From NCBI RefSeq assembly GCF_005696555.1, contig NZ_CP040005.1:558001-622000 (forward strand): DNA of 64,000 nt. Reading direction: 5' to 3'. The translations under genes and the position numbers were made by a program. Below the pieces are notes generated by a model that was not told the DNA's origin, ran no database searches, and saw only the letters and a program-made list of their open reading frames with translations. The stretch comes from Actinomyces sp. oral taxon 171 str. F0337. Its GTDB lineage: Bacteria > Actinomycetota > Actinomycetes > Actinomycetales > Actinomycetaceae. Positions 1-9,962 of the stretch are shown here, piece after piece (the stretch's first letter is position 1; each line of letters begins with the position of its first letter).

Positions 1-242
1 ATTATGGGTTGATCCACTGTTTTTATCTCGACTTTGCTGCCTGTAACCCTATATCACTATTTACAAGTGAGGAAAATGGTTCCAGGTCGGGGAAAAACTA
101 TGAACGATCATCATGATTGTGAATAACACTTTATGGCGTTAGAAAGAGAATGAAGTTTTAGGGCGCAGAGAAACCTTTATGTGGTTGTGTTGATCTTACG
201 TTGCTTGCAGTTGGTGTGGCGTAAAACGATATTTCTTGAGGT
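1..242. other. AT-rich leader region with no recognised gene
   Basis: No convincing reading frame is seen. The DNA is visibly richer in A and T than the housekeeping part of the window and may contain the promoter of the membrane-protein gene that follows. Confidence 0.4.
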
Positions 243-1160
243 GTGATTCGGGGTAATATGCCAGACAATGCGTTGACTGTTAATGAAGTTTTGGCGAGAT
301 CGGGGTTGGCAGGGGCTATATCTGGAGTTATCTTGCTTCTGGTGGCGCTAGGTGGAGTAGTTGACGTCGCCTCAGGTAGGCGATATTTCAAAGAAGATTT
401 GGCTAGGTATGCAATAAACTGCTTAGGTGGTAAGGGAATCTCTGTAGAGTCAGTGCGCTCTGAAAAGTCTAGAAATATGTTGAACGGAATTATAATAGCT
501 ACGGGTTCATTTTCAGGTGAAGCGCAAGTTAAGGGAAGTTATGTTGAGGTCCTGAAATTTGTTGAGCGGAGTCTGGGGATTGAGATGCCTGAGGGGTGGG
601 AGGAGGTGCGCAATCGCCGTCTTAATGATAGAAAATGCAATATAAAGCACACCATAAAATGCCATCTAAAAGATGTGAATCAATGGGGCGATGAAGAAAA
701 GTATGAAATTATTAAATGCGCTCGCGATCTATCAAAAGTTTCTTTTATTGGTTGGTATATTTCAGACAAAGAATGTTCGGCGGATTGGCTTGGAAGGTGG
801 TATAAAATAAAGGTTGCGTCAGGATTGGCTGGGAATTTTCTTGGATTGGCTGGGACCGGGGGGACTCTAGGATTATTCGTCGGTCTCGTAGTTCGGCTTT
901 TTAATATCCCTAAGGGAGATGTGATGGGGTGGCAGGTCTCAGTTTTACCAGTGTTGGGCACTATTGTTGGGGGTTACATTGGCGGTCTGCGTATATTGTT
1001 GGTAAAGTATCGAGGTGCCTCTTCGTCGAAACAACCCATGGTTTACTTAGAATATTTCTTGGGTGCTGTTTGTTCTTGGTTATTGTTGTCGATTGTATTT
1101 GCAGGCGGCTTTGCGAGGTATCGGGATATGGTTGCAACTATTCTGCCGTGGTTGTTTTAG
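243..1160 (+). CDS. hypothetical membrane protein, AT-rich
   Basis: The function is not recognised. The 305-residue product has a hydrophobic segment near residues 21-44, then a polar domain of about 145 residues containing several cysteines. Three more hydrophobic segments follow near 192-222, 232-254 and 268-292. This suggests a four-helix membrane protein with one large soluble loop. The GTG start at 243 follows a weak GAG; an ATG at 258, preceded by GGGG, is an equally reasonable start. Base composition is much more AT-rich than the metabolic genes, which points to recent acquisition. No partner gene is visible, so no role is proposed. Confidence 0.55.
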   Translation: MIRGNMPDNALTVNEVLARSGLAGAISGVILLLVALGGVVDVASGRRYFKEDLARYAINCLGGKGISVESVRSEKSRNMLNGIIIATGSFSGEAQVKGSYVEVLKFVERSLGIEMPEGWEEVRNRRLNDRKCNIKHTIKCHLKDVNQWGDEEKYEIIKCARDLSKVSFIGWYISDKECSADWLGRWYKIKVASGLAGNFLGLAGTGGTLGLFVGLVVRLFNIPKGDVMGWQVSVLPVLGTIVGGYIGGLRILLVKYRGASSSKQPMVYLEYFLGAVCSWLLLSIVFAGGFARYRDMVATILPWLF

Positions 1161-2012
1161 GTCTTTTTCACTAGTTAATTACTGAGGTGTCAGTGATGGT
1201 GTGCTGATTAGGTGCTGCGGGCGCCGATGTGCTCGCCTGGACGTCCGCTGTCCTTGTGTGAGGTCAGTGGTGGCTGATTGCCTCTGGCGTCGGTACCGGG
1301 GTGCTGGTGATAAGCTGGCGTTTTGGCTGCGGCGGAGCTCTCATTGGTTTGGTCGCGCAGGAGGGGCGATGCTTGCCAACTTGAATGGGGCCCTGCTGTT
1401 GCCTGCGCTTTGGTGAAGGTGAGGAGATTGTGTGCTGCGGCGCAGGGCTGCGGCATTCGTGCCACCCCTCCAGGGTTTCGGTCACGATGCGAGCACTGCG
1501 TCCCACGAACTATGTCGTAATGCCGGTCTAGGGGCGGCTCTATTGAGTCGGTATGGTGCTATGGGAGGTCCGGCAGGTTGCTCGATATTCCTTCTGTTGA
1601 TCAGCCGGAATGGAAATAGGCGTCGTGTCATGTTAGCGACAAGGGGTGTGTATAGATTCCCTCGGAAAGTGTGGACATGCGTGCTTCATGTCTACGATAA
1701 GACTGTAAAATCAGGTCCACTACAAGATTGAGTGAGTTGTCGCCACCAGCATCAAGGTCTGGGGTCCTGTGTGTAGAATACTGAAGGTCGCTAAAAATCT
1801 TCCGAGAACCTGCGATAGCGGTTCTTGGAATCATATTAATCTGCATGATCTCGCGAATAAGCTTTGTGGTTTGAAAAGCCGGAGGCAAGTCATGTACGAG
1901 ATTCTCTCAGGCAGTACCGATCCCTCAGCAGGCTGGCCACTTACAGCCAGTTTATACATCAAAGTCGCTGATTGTATGGCTGTCGGGTGCGTGCGCTCCG
2001 CCAGCACCCTGC
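1161..2012. other. gene-poor stretch
   Basis: About 850 bases with no supported gene: the open frames here overlap each other and show no family features. One imperfect hairpin is visible at 1802-1828 (nine-base arms with one G-T pair). The composition is intermediate between the AT-rich left end and the GC-rich hipBA region, consistent with decayed foreign DNA. Confidence 0.4.
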
Positions 2013-2351
2013 TCAGGACGACGCCACTACCGGCTGGCCCTCGCTGGGCTGGGCCACCACGAAGCCCGGGCCGTGGAAGGCCAGCTGGAAGGACTCGCCC
2101 GAGCCGCGCCCAATAAGGGACCCCATCTTGAAACTGCTCTTGATCTGCAGTTGCAGGTCCGACGACCGGCAGATCGCGGCCTGCGGGACAACGAAGGTCG
2201 GCTGCTGCGAGCAGTCCAGAAGCATCAGTGGATCTTCGGAGGACACGGCCACCACGTCCTGCCCCTGAGCCACGAGGTTGAACAGCCCGCCGGCAAGCAG
2301 CCCAGGCGCCCGGGGAACGATCCCAGTTGCCGGAACCTTTGCTCTCTCCAA
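2013..2351 (-). pseudogene. truncated AIM24-family protein, C-terminal part only
   Basis: The translation carries the typical end of AIM24-family proteins: a GLLAGG segment, LDCSQQPTFV, then a stretch containing IGRGSGESFQLAFHGPGFVV and QPSEG. Intact members have roughly 220 residues, and only about 110 C-terminal residues are present. The frame opens upstream with a TTG and no ribosome binding site, and the missing N-terminal half would fall where the hipB promoter and start now lie. I infer the 3' remnant of a gene cut by the event that placed hipBA here. The tail is well conserved, so the truncation may be recent. Confidence 0.6.
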
Positions 2352-2402
2352 TCTCGCTGAACCGTGCGACGAGCATCATCGCCATAACTCTCAGATCAGG
2401 CT

Positions 2403-2413
2403 ACGATAATCGT
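2403..2413. promoter_or_regulatory. perfect 11-bp palindrome upstream of hipB
   Basis: ACGAT-A-ATCGT lies about 20 bases before the hipB start and overlaps a TACGAT that could serve as a -10 element. HipB-type antitoxins repress their own promoter through short palindromes, so this is a reasonable operator candidate. That role is inferred from position and symmetry. Confidence 0.35.
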
Positions 2414-2431
2414 CATAGCGGATGGAGGGAC

Positions 2432-2719
2432 ATGTCGGGCTATAGGATCAACCGTCAGGTGACGGAGTTCGGAGAGCACGTGCGCGGGTGGCGCATGGTG
2501 CTCGGCCTGACCGCGCAGCAGGTCTCCGAGCGGGCGGGCATAACCCGCGACACCCTGCGCAAGATCGAGTCGGGCAACCCCAACGTCAGTTTCAACAGCG
2601 TCACCCAGGTGCTGCGCGCCCTGGGCATCCTCGACCAGCTTGTCGACGCGGCCGATCCCCTGGCCAGCGACATCGGTCGCCTCCGTGCCGGCCGCCTCAC
2701 CAGAAAGCGCGCCCGATGA
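2432..2719 (+). CDS. hipB: HipB-like antitoxin, XRE-family DNA-binding protein
   Basis: A 95-residue helix-turn-helix protein. Residues 10-70 fit an XRE/Cro fold, with RGWRMVLGLTAQQVSERAGI followed by TRDTLRKIESGNP. The ATG at 2432 is chosen because GGAGG precedes it at good spacing; longer forms of this frame lack such a site. Its stop overlaps the start of the HipA-like kinase (ATGA at 2716-2719), the tight coupling usual in type II toxin-antitoxin operons. By family, it should neutralise HipA and repress the operon, possibly at the palindrome at 2403-2413. Confidence 0.85.
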   Translation: MSGYRINRQVTEFGEHVRGWRMVLGLTAQQVSERAGITRDTLRKIESGNPNVSFNSVTQVLRALGILDQLVDAADPLASDIGRLRAGRLTRKRAR

Positions 2720-3960
2720 CCACTATCGAGATCGTCTCCGATGCCAATGGTTCCCACCGCCTGGTCGGCCAAGCGCACGTCACCCGATCGCGCGGCCAGG
2801 TCTCCACCACCTTTCTCTACGACCCCACCTACCTCGCCGACGGTGGGATGAACATCGATCCTGGCCTGAGCCTGGTTTCCGGTGCTCAGTACCATCCCGG
2901 GCTCGTTGGAGCCTTTGCTGACAGCACGCCTGACCGCTGGGGCCGCAACCTCATCCGCAAGGCCGAACGATCGCGAGCCCGCGATGAGGGGCGCGTTCCC
3001 CGTCAGCTGGACGACCTCGACTTCCTCCTGGGTGTCAGCGACGACACTCGTCAGGGCGCCTTGCGCTTTCGGGCCCCCGGGAGCGACGAGTTCCTGGGAG
3101 AACCCTCGCGCGTTCTGCGGCTCGTCGCTCTCCCTGAGCTTCTGTACGCCAGCGACGAGCTGGCCTCCGACGATGACCCCTCCGACGCCGTCAAACGACT
3201 TCTCGACACAGGGACGACGGGCCTCGGAGGTGCGCGGCCCAAGGCCTCGGTCCGACTCGATGATGGCGGCCTCGCCATTGCGAAGTTTCCTCACTCCAGC
3301 GACTCCTGGGACGTCATGGCCTGGGAGGCCACTGCTCTCGACCTCCTTGAGACCGCGGGCGTTCGCGCACCCCAGCACCAGCTCACCCAGGTGGGCAATC
3401 GAAGCGTCCTTATCCTGCGGAGATTCGACAGAACCCGTGATGGCAGTCGTATCGGCTATATCAGTGCCATGACAGCCACTGGATCGTCCGACGGAGACCA
3501 GAAGGACTACGCCGACCTCGCCGAGGCGATTCGCGATCTCTCTCGCTCGCCCGTGCAAGACCTCCATGAGTTCTACGACCGAATCATCGCGAGCATCGCC
3601 CTCGGCAACACTGACGACCACCTGCGCAACCACGGGTTCCTCGCCGACCGTGGGCTCTGGAGACTCAGTCCCGTCTTTGACGTCAACCCGAATCCCGACC
3701 CCAGTCGGCCCCGTGCGATGTCGATCATGGGAGCAGACGCGATGCCCGACGAGATCGACGGGCTCCTGGCTATAGCAAACGACTACCGGCTCACTCAATC
3801 GGAGGCGCGGGAGCGAATCAGACGCATCACTGTGCCCCTGTCAGGCTGGCGGGGCCAGGCGCGGGCGAACCGAGTCCTCGAGCGGGAGATCACCATGATG
3901 TCCGAGTCCATCGAACCTCGCCTGGAAGCCCTCACCCGAGCCGCGCACTCCGAGGACTGA
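2716..3960 (+). CDS. hipA: HipA-like serine/threonine kinase toxin
   Basis: A 414-residue HipA-family kinase, which by family would phosphorylate a translation component such as a glutamyl-tRNA synthetase and cause growth arrest. Visible features are the glycine-rich P-loop segment TGLGGARPKA (about 168-177), the catalytic block NTDDHLRNHG (about 298-307, likely catalytic Asp300) and the metal-binding FDVNP (about 321-325). All the kinase residues expected for activity seem present. The start overlaps the end of hipB. Base composition is high-GC like the host, unlike the AT-rich DNA to the left, so the pair may have come from a related actinobacterium. The target is not deducible from this sequence. 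Confidence 0.88.
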   Translation: MTTIEIVSDANGSHRLVGQAHVTRSRGQVSTTFLYDPTYLADGGMNIDPGLSLVSGAQYHPGLVGAFADSTPDRWGRNLIRKAERSRARDEGRVPRQLDDLDFLLGVSDDTRQGALRFRAPGSDEFLGEPSRVLRLVALPELLYASDELASDDDPSDAVKRLLDTGTTGLGGARPKASVRLDDGGLAIAKFPHSSDSWDVMAWEATALDLLETAGVRAPQHQLTQVGNRSVLILRRFDRTRDGSRIGYISAMTATGSSDGDQKDYADLAEAIRDLSRSPVQDLHEFYDRIIASIALGNTDDHLRNHGFLADRGLWRLSPVFDVNPNPDPSRPRAMSIMGADAMPDEIDGLLAIANDYRLTQSEARERIRRITVPLSGWRGQARANRVLEREITMMSESIEPRLEALTRAAHSED

Positions 3961-4138
3961 AGCGGCGTCTCGTGAAGCGAATCGAGTATCCCCAGGGGCG
4001 GTGAAGGAAGCTTCTGTAGGCTGCGCCCGGCCTGACCTGGGTCCATCCTGGTCGCGGCCCGGAGCTACTACGTCCCTCGCTCGGGCCGGCTGCAGTCGGC
4101 CCACCACGTTCAGTCCAGGAAGGGAGCCCGGCAGCCCC

Positions 4139-5743
4139 ATGACCATCGACATGATCGTCGCACTCATCGGCGCCTCGGTTGTCGCCTACACGATCGCCAA
4201 CAGGTTCCGGCTCATCGCCCCGGTGCTTCTCATCGCCGCGGGTGTGGGAGTCGCCCTACTCCCGGTAGGGGAGGAGATGTACCTGCCCAGCACGGTGGTT
4301 CTCACGATCTTCCTGCCGATCCTCCTGTACTGGGAGTCGCTGTCAGTCTCCCTCAACCGGATGCGACGAAGCCTGCGCGGCATCATCCTCAGCGCCACGG
4401 TCCTTGTCGCCATCACGGCGGCCCTCATCGCGCTCATCGGTGTCCTCACAGGGTTAAGCGTGGGAGCCGCTCTCCTCATCGGGGCCTGCCTCGGCCCCAC
4501 CGATGCCACCGCCGTCTCCAGCTTGGAGCGCGGCATCAACCCCAACGGTCGTACCGTTCTTCAGGCCGAGTCGCTTCTCAACGACGGTACCGCCCTTGTC
4601 ATCTTCGCCATCGCCCTCCAAGCTGCGCAGGACTCCTCCGGCGTCACAGCCGGTCTCGTCACACGAGAGCTCCTCCTGTCCTTCGGGGGAGGGGTCGGTG
4701 CAGGAGTCCTCGTCGGCGCGGCGGTCACCAAGATCGGCATCCGGGTCCGCACCATTACCGACGACCCCATGCTGGCGACGATCACCGCCCTGGCCACCCC
4801 GTTCGTCACCTTCTTCCTCGCTGAAGAGGTCGGAGGCTCGGGCGTGCTCGCCGTCGTCACCTGCGGCATCGTCATCTCCCGCTTCGCCACCCCGCACATG
4901 TCCCTGGGCTCGCGAGTCCTGGGCGTCCCCTTCTGGACGATCCTCACCCACATCCTCAACACCATCCTCTTCGTCATGGTGGGTGTCGCGCTCCCCGGCA
5001 TCGTCGCCGAGCTCCCTCACGCCGACCTGGTACGCGGCCTCATCCTCATCCCCATCATCTATATCGCCATGGTGGCGGGGAGATTCGCAGGCCAGCACCT
5101 CATCATCTACTCCATCCGCGCCCTGGACCGCCGCCCCGAGCAGCGCCTGCGCCGCACCAATATCCGTGGCCGCATCGTCTCCACGGTTGCCGGCTTCCGC
5201 GGCGCGATCTCACTGGCAATGGCGCTGTCCATCCCAGTCTCCTTCGACGGTGCCGCCTACACCGAGCGCAACCTCATCATCCTCGTCGTCGCCGGTGCGA
5301 CCCTCCTGTCCCTCCTCATCCAAGGGATCGCCCTGCCCTACGTGGTCCGCTGGGCCAACGCCAGGCCCTCGGCCGGCACGCAGACCGCCGAGTGCGTCGA
5401 GTCGCAGGAGACCGAGGTCCTCGCCGACGTCCTCGCCGACACCATCAGCCAGCTCGATGCCATCGCAGAACGCGCGGGCGTCGACGACGACGCAGCCATC
5501 GAGGCGGTGCGCGCCGACTACCAACGTCGTCACAGCTCCGTGAGCAACGTCAGCGCAGAGGAGGAGGCGAGGGTCTACGGTGACCAGGAGAGCGCCCTGC
5601 GGCTCGCCGTCATCGAGCACCTGCGCGAGCGCGTGCACGACCTGCGCTTCGCCGGCCGCATCGACGACTCCACCGCCTCCAACGTCAACCGGCGGTTCGA
5701 CGCCGAGACCCTCCACATCAACGGCCCCATCGACGTTGAGTGA
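4139..5743 (+). CDS. Na+/H+ antiporter, CPA1 (NhaP) family
   Basis: A 534-residue membrane protein exchanging monovalent cations for protons, in pH and salt homeostasis. The N-terminal 400 residues contain about twelve hydrophobic segments. Family hallmarks are LGPTDATAV and ESLLNDGTALVIF, the latter carrying the conserved Asn-Asp pair of the ion site. The last 120 residues are a charged cytoplasmic tail. The ATG at 4139 is preferred because the N-terminus then begins with a membrane helix; a long 5' extension of the frame is proline- and arginine-rich and lacks family features. A purine-rich GGAAGGGAG lies slightly far upstream. A strong bidirectional terminator follows the gene. Confidence 0.85.
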   Translation: MTIDMIVALIGASVVAYTIANRFRLIAPVLLIAAGVGVALLPVGEEMYLPSTVVLTIFLPILLYWESLSVSLNRMRRSLRGIILSATVLVAITAALIALIGVLTGLSVGAALLIGACLGPTDATAVSSLERGINPNGRTVLQAESLLNDGTALVIFAIALQAAQDSSGVTAGLVTRELLLSFGGGVGAGVLVGAAVTKIGIRVRTITDDPMLATITALATPFVTFFLAEEVGGSGVLAVVTCGIVISRFATPHMSLGSRVLGVPFWTILTHILNTILFVMVGVALPGIVAELPHADLVRGLILIPIIYIAMVAGRFAGQHLIIYSIRALDRRPEQRLRRTNIRGRIVSTVAGFRGAISLAMALSIPVSFDGAAYTERNLIILVVAGATLLSLLIQGIALPYVVRWANARPSAGTQTAECVESQETEVLADVLADTISQLDAIAERAGVDDDAAIEAVRADYQRRHSSVSNVSAEEEARVYGDQESALRLAVIEHLRERVHDLRFAGRIDDSTASNVNRRFDAETLHINGPIDVE

Positions 5744-5772
5744 GTGGGCGAATGAGGATGAAGGGCGGCAGT

Positions 5773-5806
5773 GAGGGGGAGGGGTACCAGCGCACCCCAC
5801 CCCCTC
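5773..5806. terminator. bidirectional terminator between convergent genes
   Basis: Thirteen-base GC-rich arms (GAGGGGGAGGGGT at 5773-5785 and ACCCCACCCCCTC at 5794-5806, one mismatch) flank an eight-base loop. The hairpin sits between the convergent antiporter and GH16 genes and could end both transcripts. Confidence 0.6.
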
Positions 5807-5819
5807 CTGTGCCGGCCGG

Positions 5820-6680
5820 TCAGTCCATGGAGCGGACCTGCAGGTAGTCGATGTCGAACTGCGCTTCCTTGAAGTTCTTGGCGTCCAGCTGCCCCCAGTA
5901 GTGGCTCCCCGTCTGTGTGATGAGAAGAAGGTGGTAGGGGGTTTTGGCGCCGAAGCACCGATCGAAGGCCTGCTGGTTGCTGGAGCGCAGCACCTCATGG
6001 AATCGCTGGTTGTCGAAGAAGAACGTGATGCGTTCGGGAGTCTTCTCCATCCGGTAGGTGTGCCACGCACTCAGGTCCGGCCTGTTGCTGACGCTCTTGC
6101 CGCTCTTGCTCTTACCGGACTGGTTGAAGTGGACCGTCGACTCGGCGATTCCTTTGGCACGGCCACCCCCGTAGGTCTCGACGATGTCGATCTCTCCGCC
6201 ATTCGCGGCCCCGTCCGGCCTCAGCCAGATTCCAGCCCACAGTCCGAGGTTCTGCTGCGGGAAGCGTGCTCGTACCTCGACGGCGCCATACACGAAGGAG
6301 AAGAGTCCCTCGGTGGTCAGCGATGCCTCGTTGACGTGGCGAACGGTCTTGCCCGAGTCGTACCTGTTCTGCCAGCCGGTCTTGGGGGTCGAGCGCTTGC
6401 GCCAGAACAGGTGGCCCGCTCCACGATTCACGCTGTGGGTGTCATGCGTGACGACGCCCCAGTCGTAGTCCAGATACGTGTCACCCTTGGGCTCCTTCTC
6501 CCGCCACCGTGCGGTACTGAAGTCTGAGCCGTCCGTGAACTGCTCATCGAAGACAAGGGTGCTGAAGGATCGTGATGGAGTGCTTGCGAATGCTGCGGTG
6601 GGTGCGAGTACGCCTGCGGCTGTGGCTCCGGCGCCCAGTCCGAGGGTGGCGATCAGCGAACGTCGTGTCAAAGGGCTCAT
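5820..6680 (-). CDS. secreted glycoside hydrolase family 16 protein
   Basis: A 286-residue protein with an N-terminal signal of Tat type (twin arginine in LTRRSLIAT, hydrophobic stretch, then AFA near residue 32). The mature part is a GH16 beta-jelly-roll domain with the catalytic signature GEIDIVETYG; Glu163, Asp165 and Glu168 fit the nucleophile, helper and acid/base positions. Family members cleave beta-1,3/1,4-glucans, galactans or similar polymers; the substrate cannot be told here. AAGGAG lies six bases before the ATG. It lies downstream of the sialidase on the same strand, but a terminator and about 300 bases separate them. A 7-bp inverted repeat at 6762-6786 may control it. Confidence 0.85.
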   Translation of the reverse strand: MSPLTRRSLIATLGLGAGATAAGVLAPTAAFASTPSRSFSTLVFDEQFTDGSDFSTARWREKEPKGDTYLDYDWGVVTHDTHSVNRGAGHLFWRKRSTPKTGWQNRYDSGKTVRHVNEASLTTEGLFSFVYGAVEVRARFPQQNLGLWAGIWLRPDGAANGGEIDIVETYGGGRAKGIAESTVHFNQSGKSKSGKSVSNRPDLSAWHTYRMEKTPERITFFFDNQRFHEVLRSSNQQAFDRCFGAKTPYHLLLITQTGSHYWGQLDAKNFKEAQFDIDYLQVRSMD

Positions 6681-6997
6681 TGTTCTCCTTTTACAAGATG
6701 CATGAGGGAGTACTTCTGGTTGACATCTGATTTATGTGGCCTCACCTCCTTGTACTGCCAACGAGTACGTGCCGTAGGAGTACTCGGCTGGCATCGTCGT
6801 GTTGTCACGCGGAAATTGATCCACGATTGTAGTTATCCTACAAGTTGTTTAGTGGTTCGTCTCGTGAACGGATTCCTTGCCGTGGGGAGTCTGAGGGCGG
6901 TCTATTGGGCTGGAAACACGCAGTGAGGGGTGGGACGTGCAGGCGTCCCACCCCTCAGTCAGTGCTCGGAGCCGGATCGAGCCGGCTCATCGCGTGT
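6681..6997. other. intergenic region upstream of the GH16 gene
   Basis: No gene is supported. The region holds the sialidase terminator (6924-6957) and an inverted repeat, CGAGTAC at 6762-6768 with GTACTCG at 6780-6786, spaced by 11 bases, which may be an operator for the GH16 gene. Confidence 0.4.
6924..6957 (-). terminator. rho-independent terminator of the sialidase gene
   Basis: A perfect 14-base stem (TGAGGGGTGGGACG paired with CGTCCCACCCCTCA) with a six-base loop lies about 40 bases beyond the sialidase stop. Read on the minus strand it is followed by a short TTT run. Confidence 0.75.
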
Positions 6998-9696
6998 TCA
7001 GTTCTTCGTGCGGCGAGCTCGCAGAAGCAGGTACCCGCCGACAACCGCGACACCCGCAAGGCCCAGGACCAGCAGTGCGTTGGTCCCCGTCCGAGACAGG
7101 CTGCTCCCGGCCTTCGCCGCCTGCGTCGGTGAGGCGCTCGGCGCGCTGGCACCACCGGGCGACTGCGCCATGGTGCCGTCAGCCGGCCGATCAATCTCAT
7201 CGGGCTCCATACCCGGCTTCGACGTCGCCGCCGAGGTCCGGCTCGGCGCCGGGCTTGCGCTCGGTGACGGCTTACCCGACTGCGTCGGCACCGCGGTCGC
7301 CTTCGGGTCCACCGCCGACGGCACCCGACCCGTCGCGCCCGGCACGGAAGCCGAGCTCGGCTGCGGAGCCGGCTTCTCCGACGGCGCAGCACTCGGCTGC
7401 GTGCTCGGTACCTGCGTGGGCTCAGCGGAAGGCCTTGCCGTCGGGTCCTGTGTCGGCTCGGCGGCCGGAGCAGATGACGTCTCCGATGCCGGAGCGCTGC
7501 TCGGCTCGGGTGCAGAACTTGGCTCGGGCGCCGGCGCGGCCTCGGCGCTCGGGGCGGTCGTGGGCTCCGGCGCCGGGGCGCTGCTCGGTTCCGGCGCAGC
7601 ACTCGGCTCGGGCGCGGAGGACGGTGCAGGGGCAGGTGTGGGCTCAGTGCTCGACTCGGCCGTCGGGGCCTGCGTCGGTGACGGTGCCGGGCTCGGCTCC
7701 GGCTGCGCCTGGTTGCACTGCTCGCCGAGCCAGCTCATCGTGAAGTTGCGGTACCAGATGCCTCCGTAGTTGGCGCCGTCGCTGGCGTCCTCACTGAGCA
7801 GGCCGATGCTGCCGTCGGACTGCACCGCGATCGTCGTGTAGCCGACGAAGGGCTCATGGAAGACCTTGCTGGCCACCCAGGAGGCGCCGTCGTCGCAGGA
7901 CATCGAGATGGTGCCGCGGTCACGCGACCACGGCCGCGGGTTCGGCGAGTGGCTCAGCAGCAGCACCTTGGCGCGCGGGTCGTCGGGGGCAGCGTTCGGG
8001 AAGGCCCGGATGATCTGGGCGTTGTCCACCGAGTCGGGCAGGTTCTGGTCGGGCACCGGCTCGCTCCAGGTCTGCCCGCCGTCGGTGGACCGGGCCACCT
8101 TGCGGAAGCCGGAGCCGTCCGAGGCGCGCGAGTTGAGCATGAGGGAGCCGTCGGAGAGCTCAACGACCTTGTTCTCATCCATGCCGGTCCCGGTCGGCTG
8201 ACCGGCCTGCCAGGTCCTCCCGTGGTCGTCGGAGTAGACCGAGACCGCCTGCACCGCGCCGTCGGCAGTCCTGATCGTGTACTGCTGCACCAGGCGCCCG
8301 GCGTGAGGGCCGTGCTGGATCTGGATGCCCTGGCCCGAGGCCGCGAAGCGCGCGGTCCAGGGGTTGTCCTTCGTGATGTCCGCGGTGATGGTGCGGTGCG
8401 TCCAGGTCCAGCCGTTGTCCGTGGAGGTCGACACCTCGGCCTGGATGATGCCCCGGTTCTCGGGATCGGTGCCGGCGCGCGAGCCGCCCCAGCCCTGGTC
8501 GTAGGACTTGACGTGGAAGTTGAAGATTGTGCCCGTCTGGTGGTCGACGACATAGCTCGGGTCGGAGTAGCCGACCTTCTTGCCGGTCTCCGTGCCCTGG
8601 TGGATGTAGGTGGATGCCGACCAGGTCCTGCCGCCGTCGGTGGAGCGGCGCTGGACGATGTGGTTCGGGTTGGGGGCGTCGCTGCCGCCGTTGCCGTTGT
8701 CCTTCGGTCGCTCGTCGTAGGAGATGAGCAGGTCCCCGTTGGGGGCGGTGGTGATCGCCGGGATGCGGTAGTTGTCGGTGGCCGTGTTGGCGGCGAGGTG
8801 CTGGGCCTGGCTCATCGAGGCCGGCAGGTCCGTGCTCGCGTCGGGCGCCGGCGCGGGCTCGGCCTGCGGGTGCTCGCCGACGACGCTGATCGGGTTGCCG
8901 GTGGCGGTGAGCGTCTGGAGGGCGGTGCCGTCGGTGCCGGTCGCCGTCAGGGTGATCGACGGCGTCCACCGGCCGGCGTCGACGTCGGCCTGCGTGATCG
9001 TGTGAGTGAGCGGCTTGCAGTTGTAGACGGCGCCCTTGCCGGGCTTGAGACCGGCCCAGTGGCACTGGCGGGCCAGGTCGTCGAAGGAGGAGCCGGTGGC
9101 GGCGACGTTGATCGTCTTGTCCGACACCGAGCGGATGCGCACCGTGTAGCTGACGGTGTCGCCCAGCTTGTAGGTCTCCTGGGTCGTCGACGGGGTGAAG
9201 GACTCGACCCGCAGCGAGGTGGCCTTAACCGGGCTCGTCGCACCGCTGATCGTCTCCGGGGTGCTGAGGGCCTTCCCGGCGTACTCCACGGCCTTGACCT
9301 CGTAGGCGATCTGCGGGGTGAAGCCGCCGGCCTTGAGGTCCTCTGAGGTCACCGTGTGCGTGGCCAGGCCGGTGCAGTCGGTCTTGGTCGTTCCGGCGGG
9401 GACGTTGCGCCACCGGCACTTGGAGACGTTCCCGGACAGGTTCGTCGATGCCGGGGTGTAGGAGTGGGCCTCGCCGCTGGTGTTGGTGAGAGTGATGTTG
9501 AAAGTCATGACGTCGCCGACGGAGTAGAGGCCGTCCGTGGGCGCGTTCACCTGAGTGATGGTGACGTCGACCAGGCCGTCAGCCGTGGGGGTGGCGTCCG
9601 CCGGCGGTGCCGCGGCGATCAGACCGGTGGGGCCAGTGGCAGGGAGCCCAGGAGGGCGGGCAGGCGCCTCCGGGAGAAGGGACTGTGGGATGTCAT
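6998..9696 (-). pseudogene. nanH: sialidase NanH, LPXTG-type surface protein, frameshifted in the signal peptide
   Basis: An exo-alpha-sialidase that removes terminal sialic acids from host glycans, closely resembling A. viscosus NanH. Two N-terminal beta-sandwich repeats precede the catalytic propeller, which begins with YRIPAITTAPNGD and has several Asp-boxes (STDGGRTW, STDNGWTW, SDDHGRTW, STDGGQTW). A Pro/Ala/Ser-rich stalk and an LSRTG sorting motif, membrane helix and basic tail follow. A signal peptide starts at ATG 9696 (MTSHSPFSRRRLPALLGSLP) but hits a stop at 9619-9621. The continuing sequence LIAAAPPADA joins the mature protein only in another frame, so one base is missing near 9625-9640. 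Restored, the protein would have 899 residues. As read, the longest open frame starts at 9550 without a signal. A sequencing error, true inactivation or slippage are all possible. Confidence 0.85.
9619..9696 (-). other. isolated NanH signal-peptide fragment
   Basis: Twenty-five codons from ATG 9696 encode a basic n-region (SRRR) and a hydrophobic core, then PPV and a stop. Comparison with the known Actinomyces NanH leader places a single missing base just before this point: GGTGGGGCC occurs where the family sequence would need one extra C on the plus strand. Confidence 0.7.
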
Positions 9697-9935
9697 AGGT
9701 ATTCCGTTCTAAAAGGCGAGGCGACCTTGCCTGCGTCAGGAAAATGTTGACGACAGATGTCAGACGTCTTGCGATAAGGTAACGGAAGATCTCAATTCTG
9801 CAAAGTTGGGCGAGTCGCTGACGGTGTGTGAAATCTACTGTCCGTCAAGTTCTTCTCGACTGCCGGTCGTGTCGGTGAATGACTCCGTGATCGTGATTCG
9901 CGCCAGGAAAATGCGTGCCGTGTAGGTCCTCGGTG

Positions 9936-9960
9936 GTCCACATGTAAAAAATATGTGGAC
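9936..9960. terminator. hairpin downstream of the hxlR-type gene
   Basis: Perfect eight-base arms GTCCACAT and ATGTGGAC enclose an A-rich loop, just two bases beyond the regulator's stop codon. There is no T-tract, so a terminator is only one reading; a regulatory palindrome is another. Confidence 0.35.
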
Positions 9961-9962
9961 GT

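Noticed and set aside
1831..2385. 184-codon minus-strand frame near hipBA
   Set aside because: It is the shadow of the AIM24 remnant in another frame; the remnant frame has the recognisable protein motifs.
7100..7700. Repetitive DNA resembling a CRISPR or tandem array
   Set aside because: The repetition comes from the Pro/Ala/Ser-rich stalk codons of the sialidase; there are no spacers.
7856..9346. Long plus-strand open frame of 496 codons opposite the sialidase
   Set aside because: It is Gly/Val/Arg-rich shadow translation of the GC-rich antisense strand; the minus strand encodes a clear sialidase.
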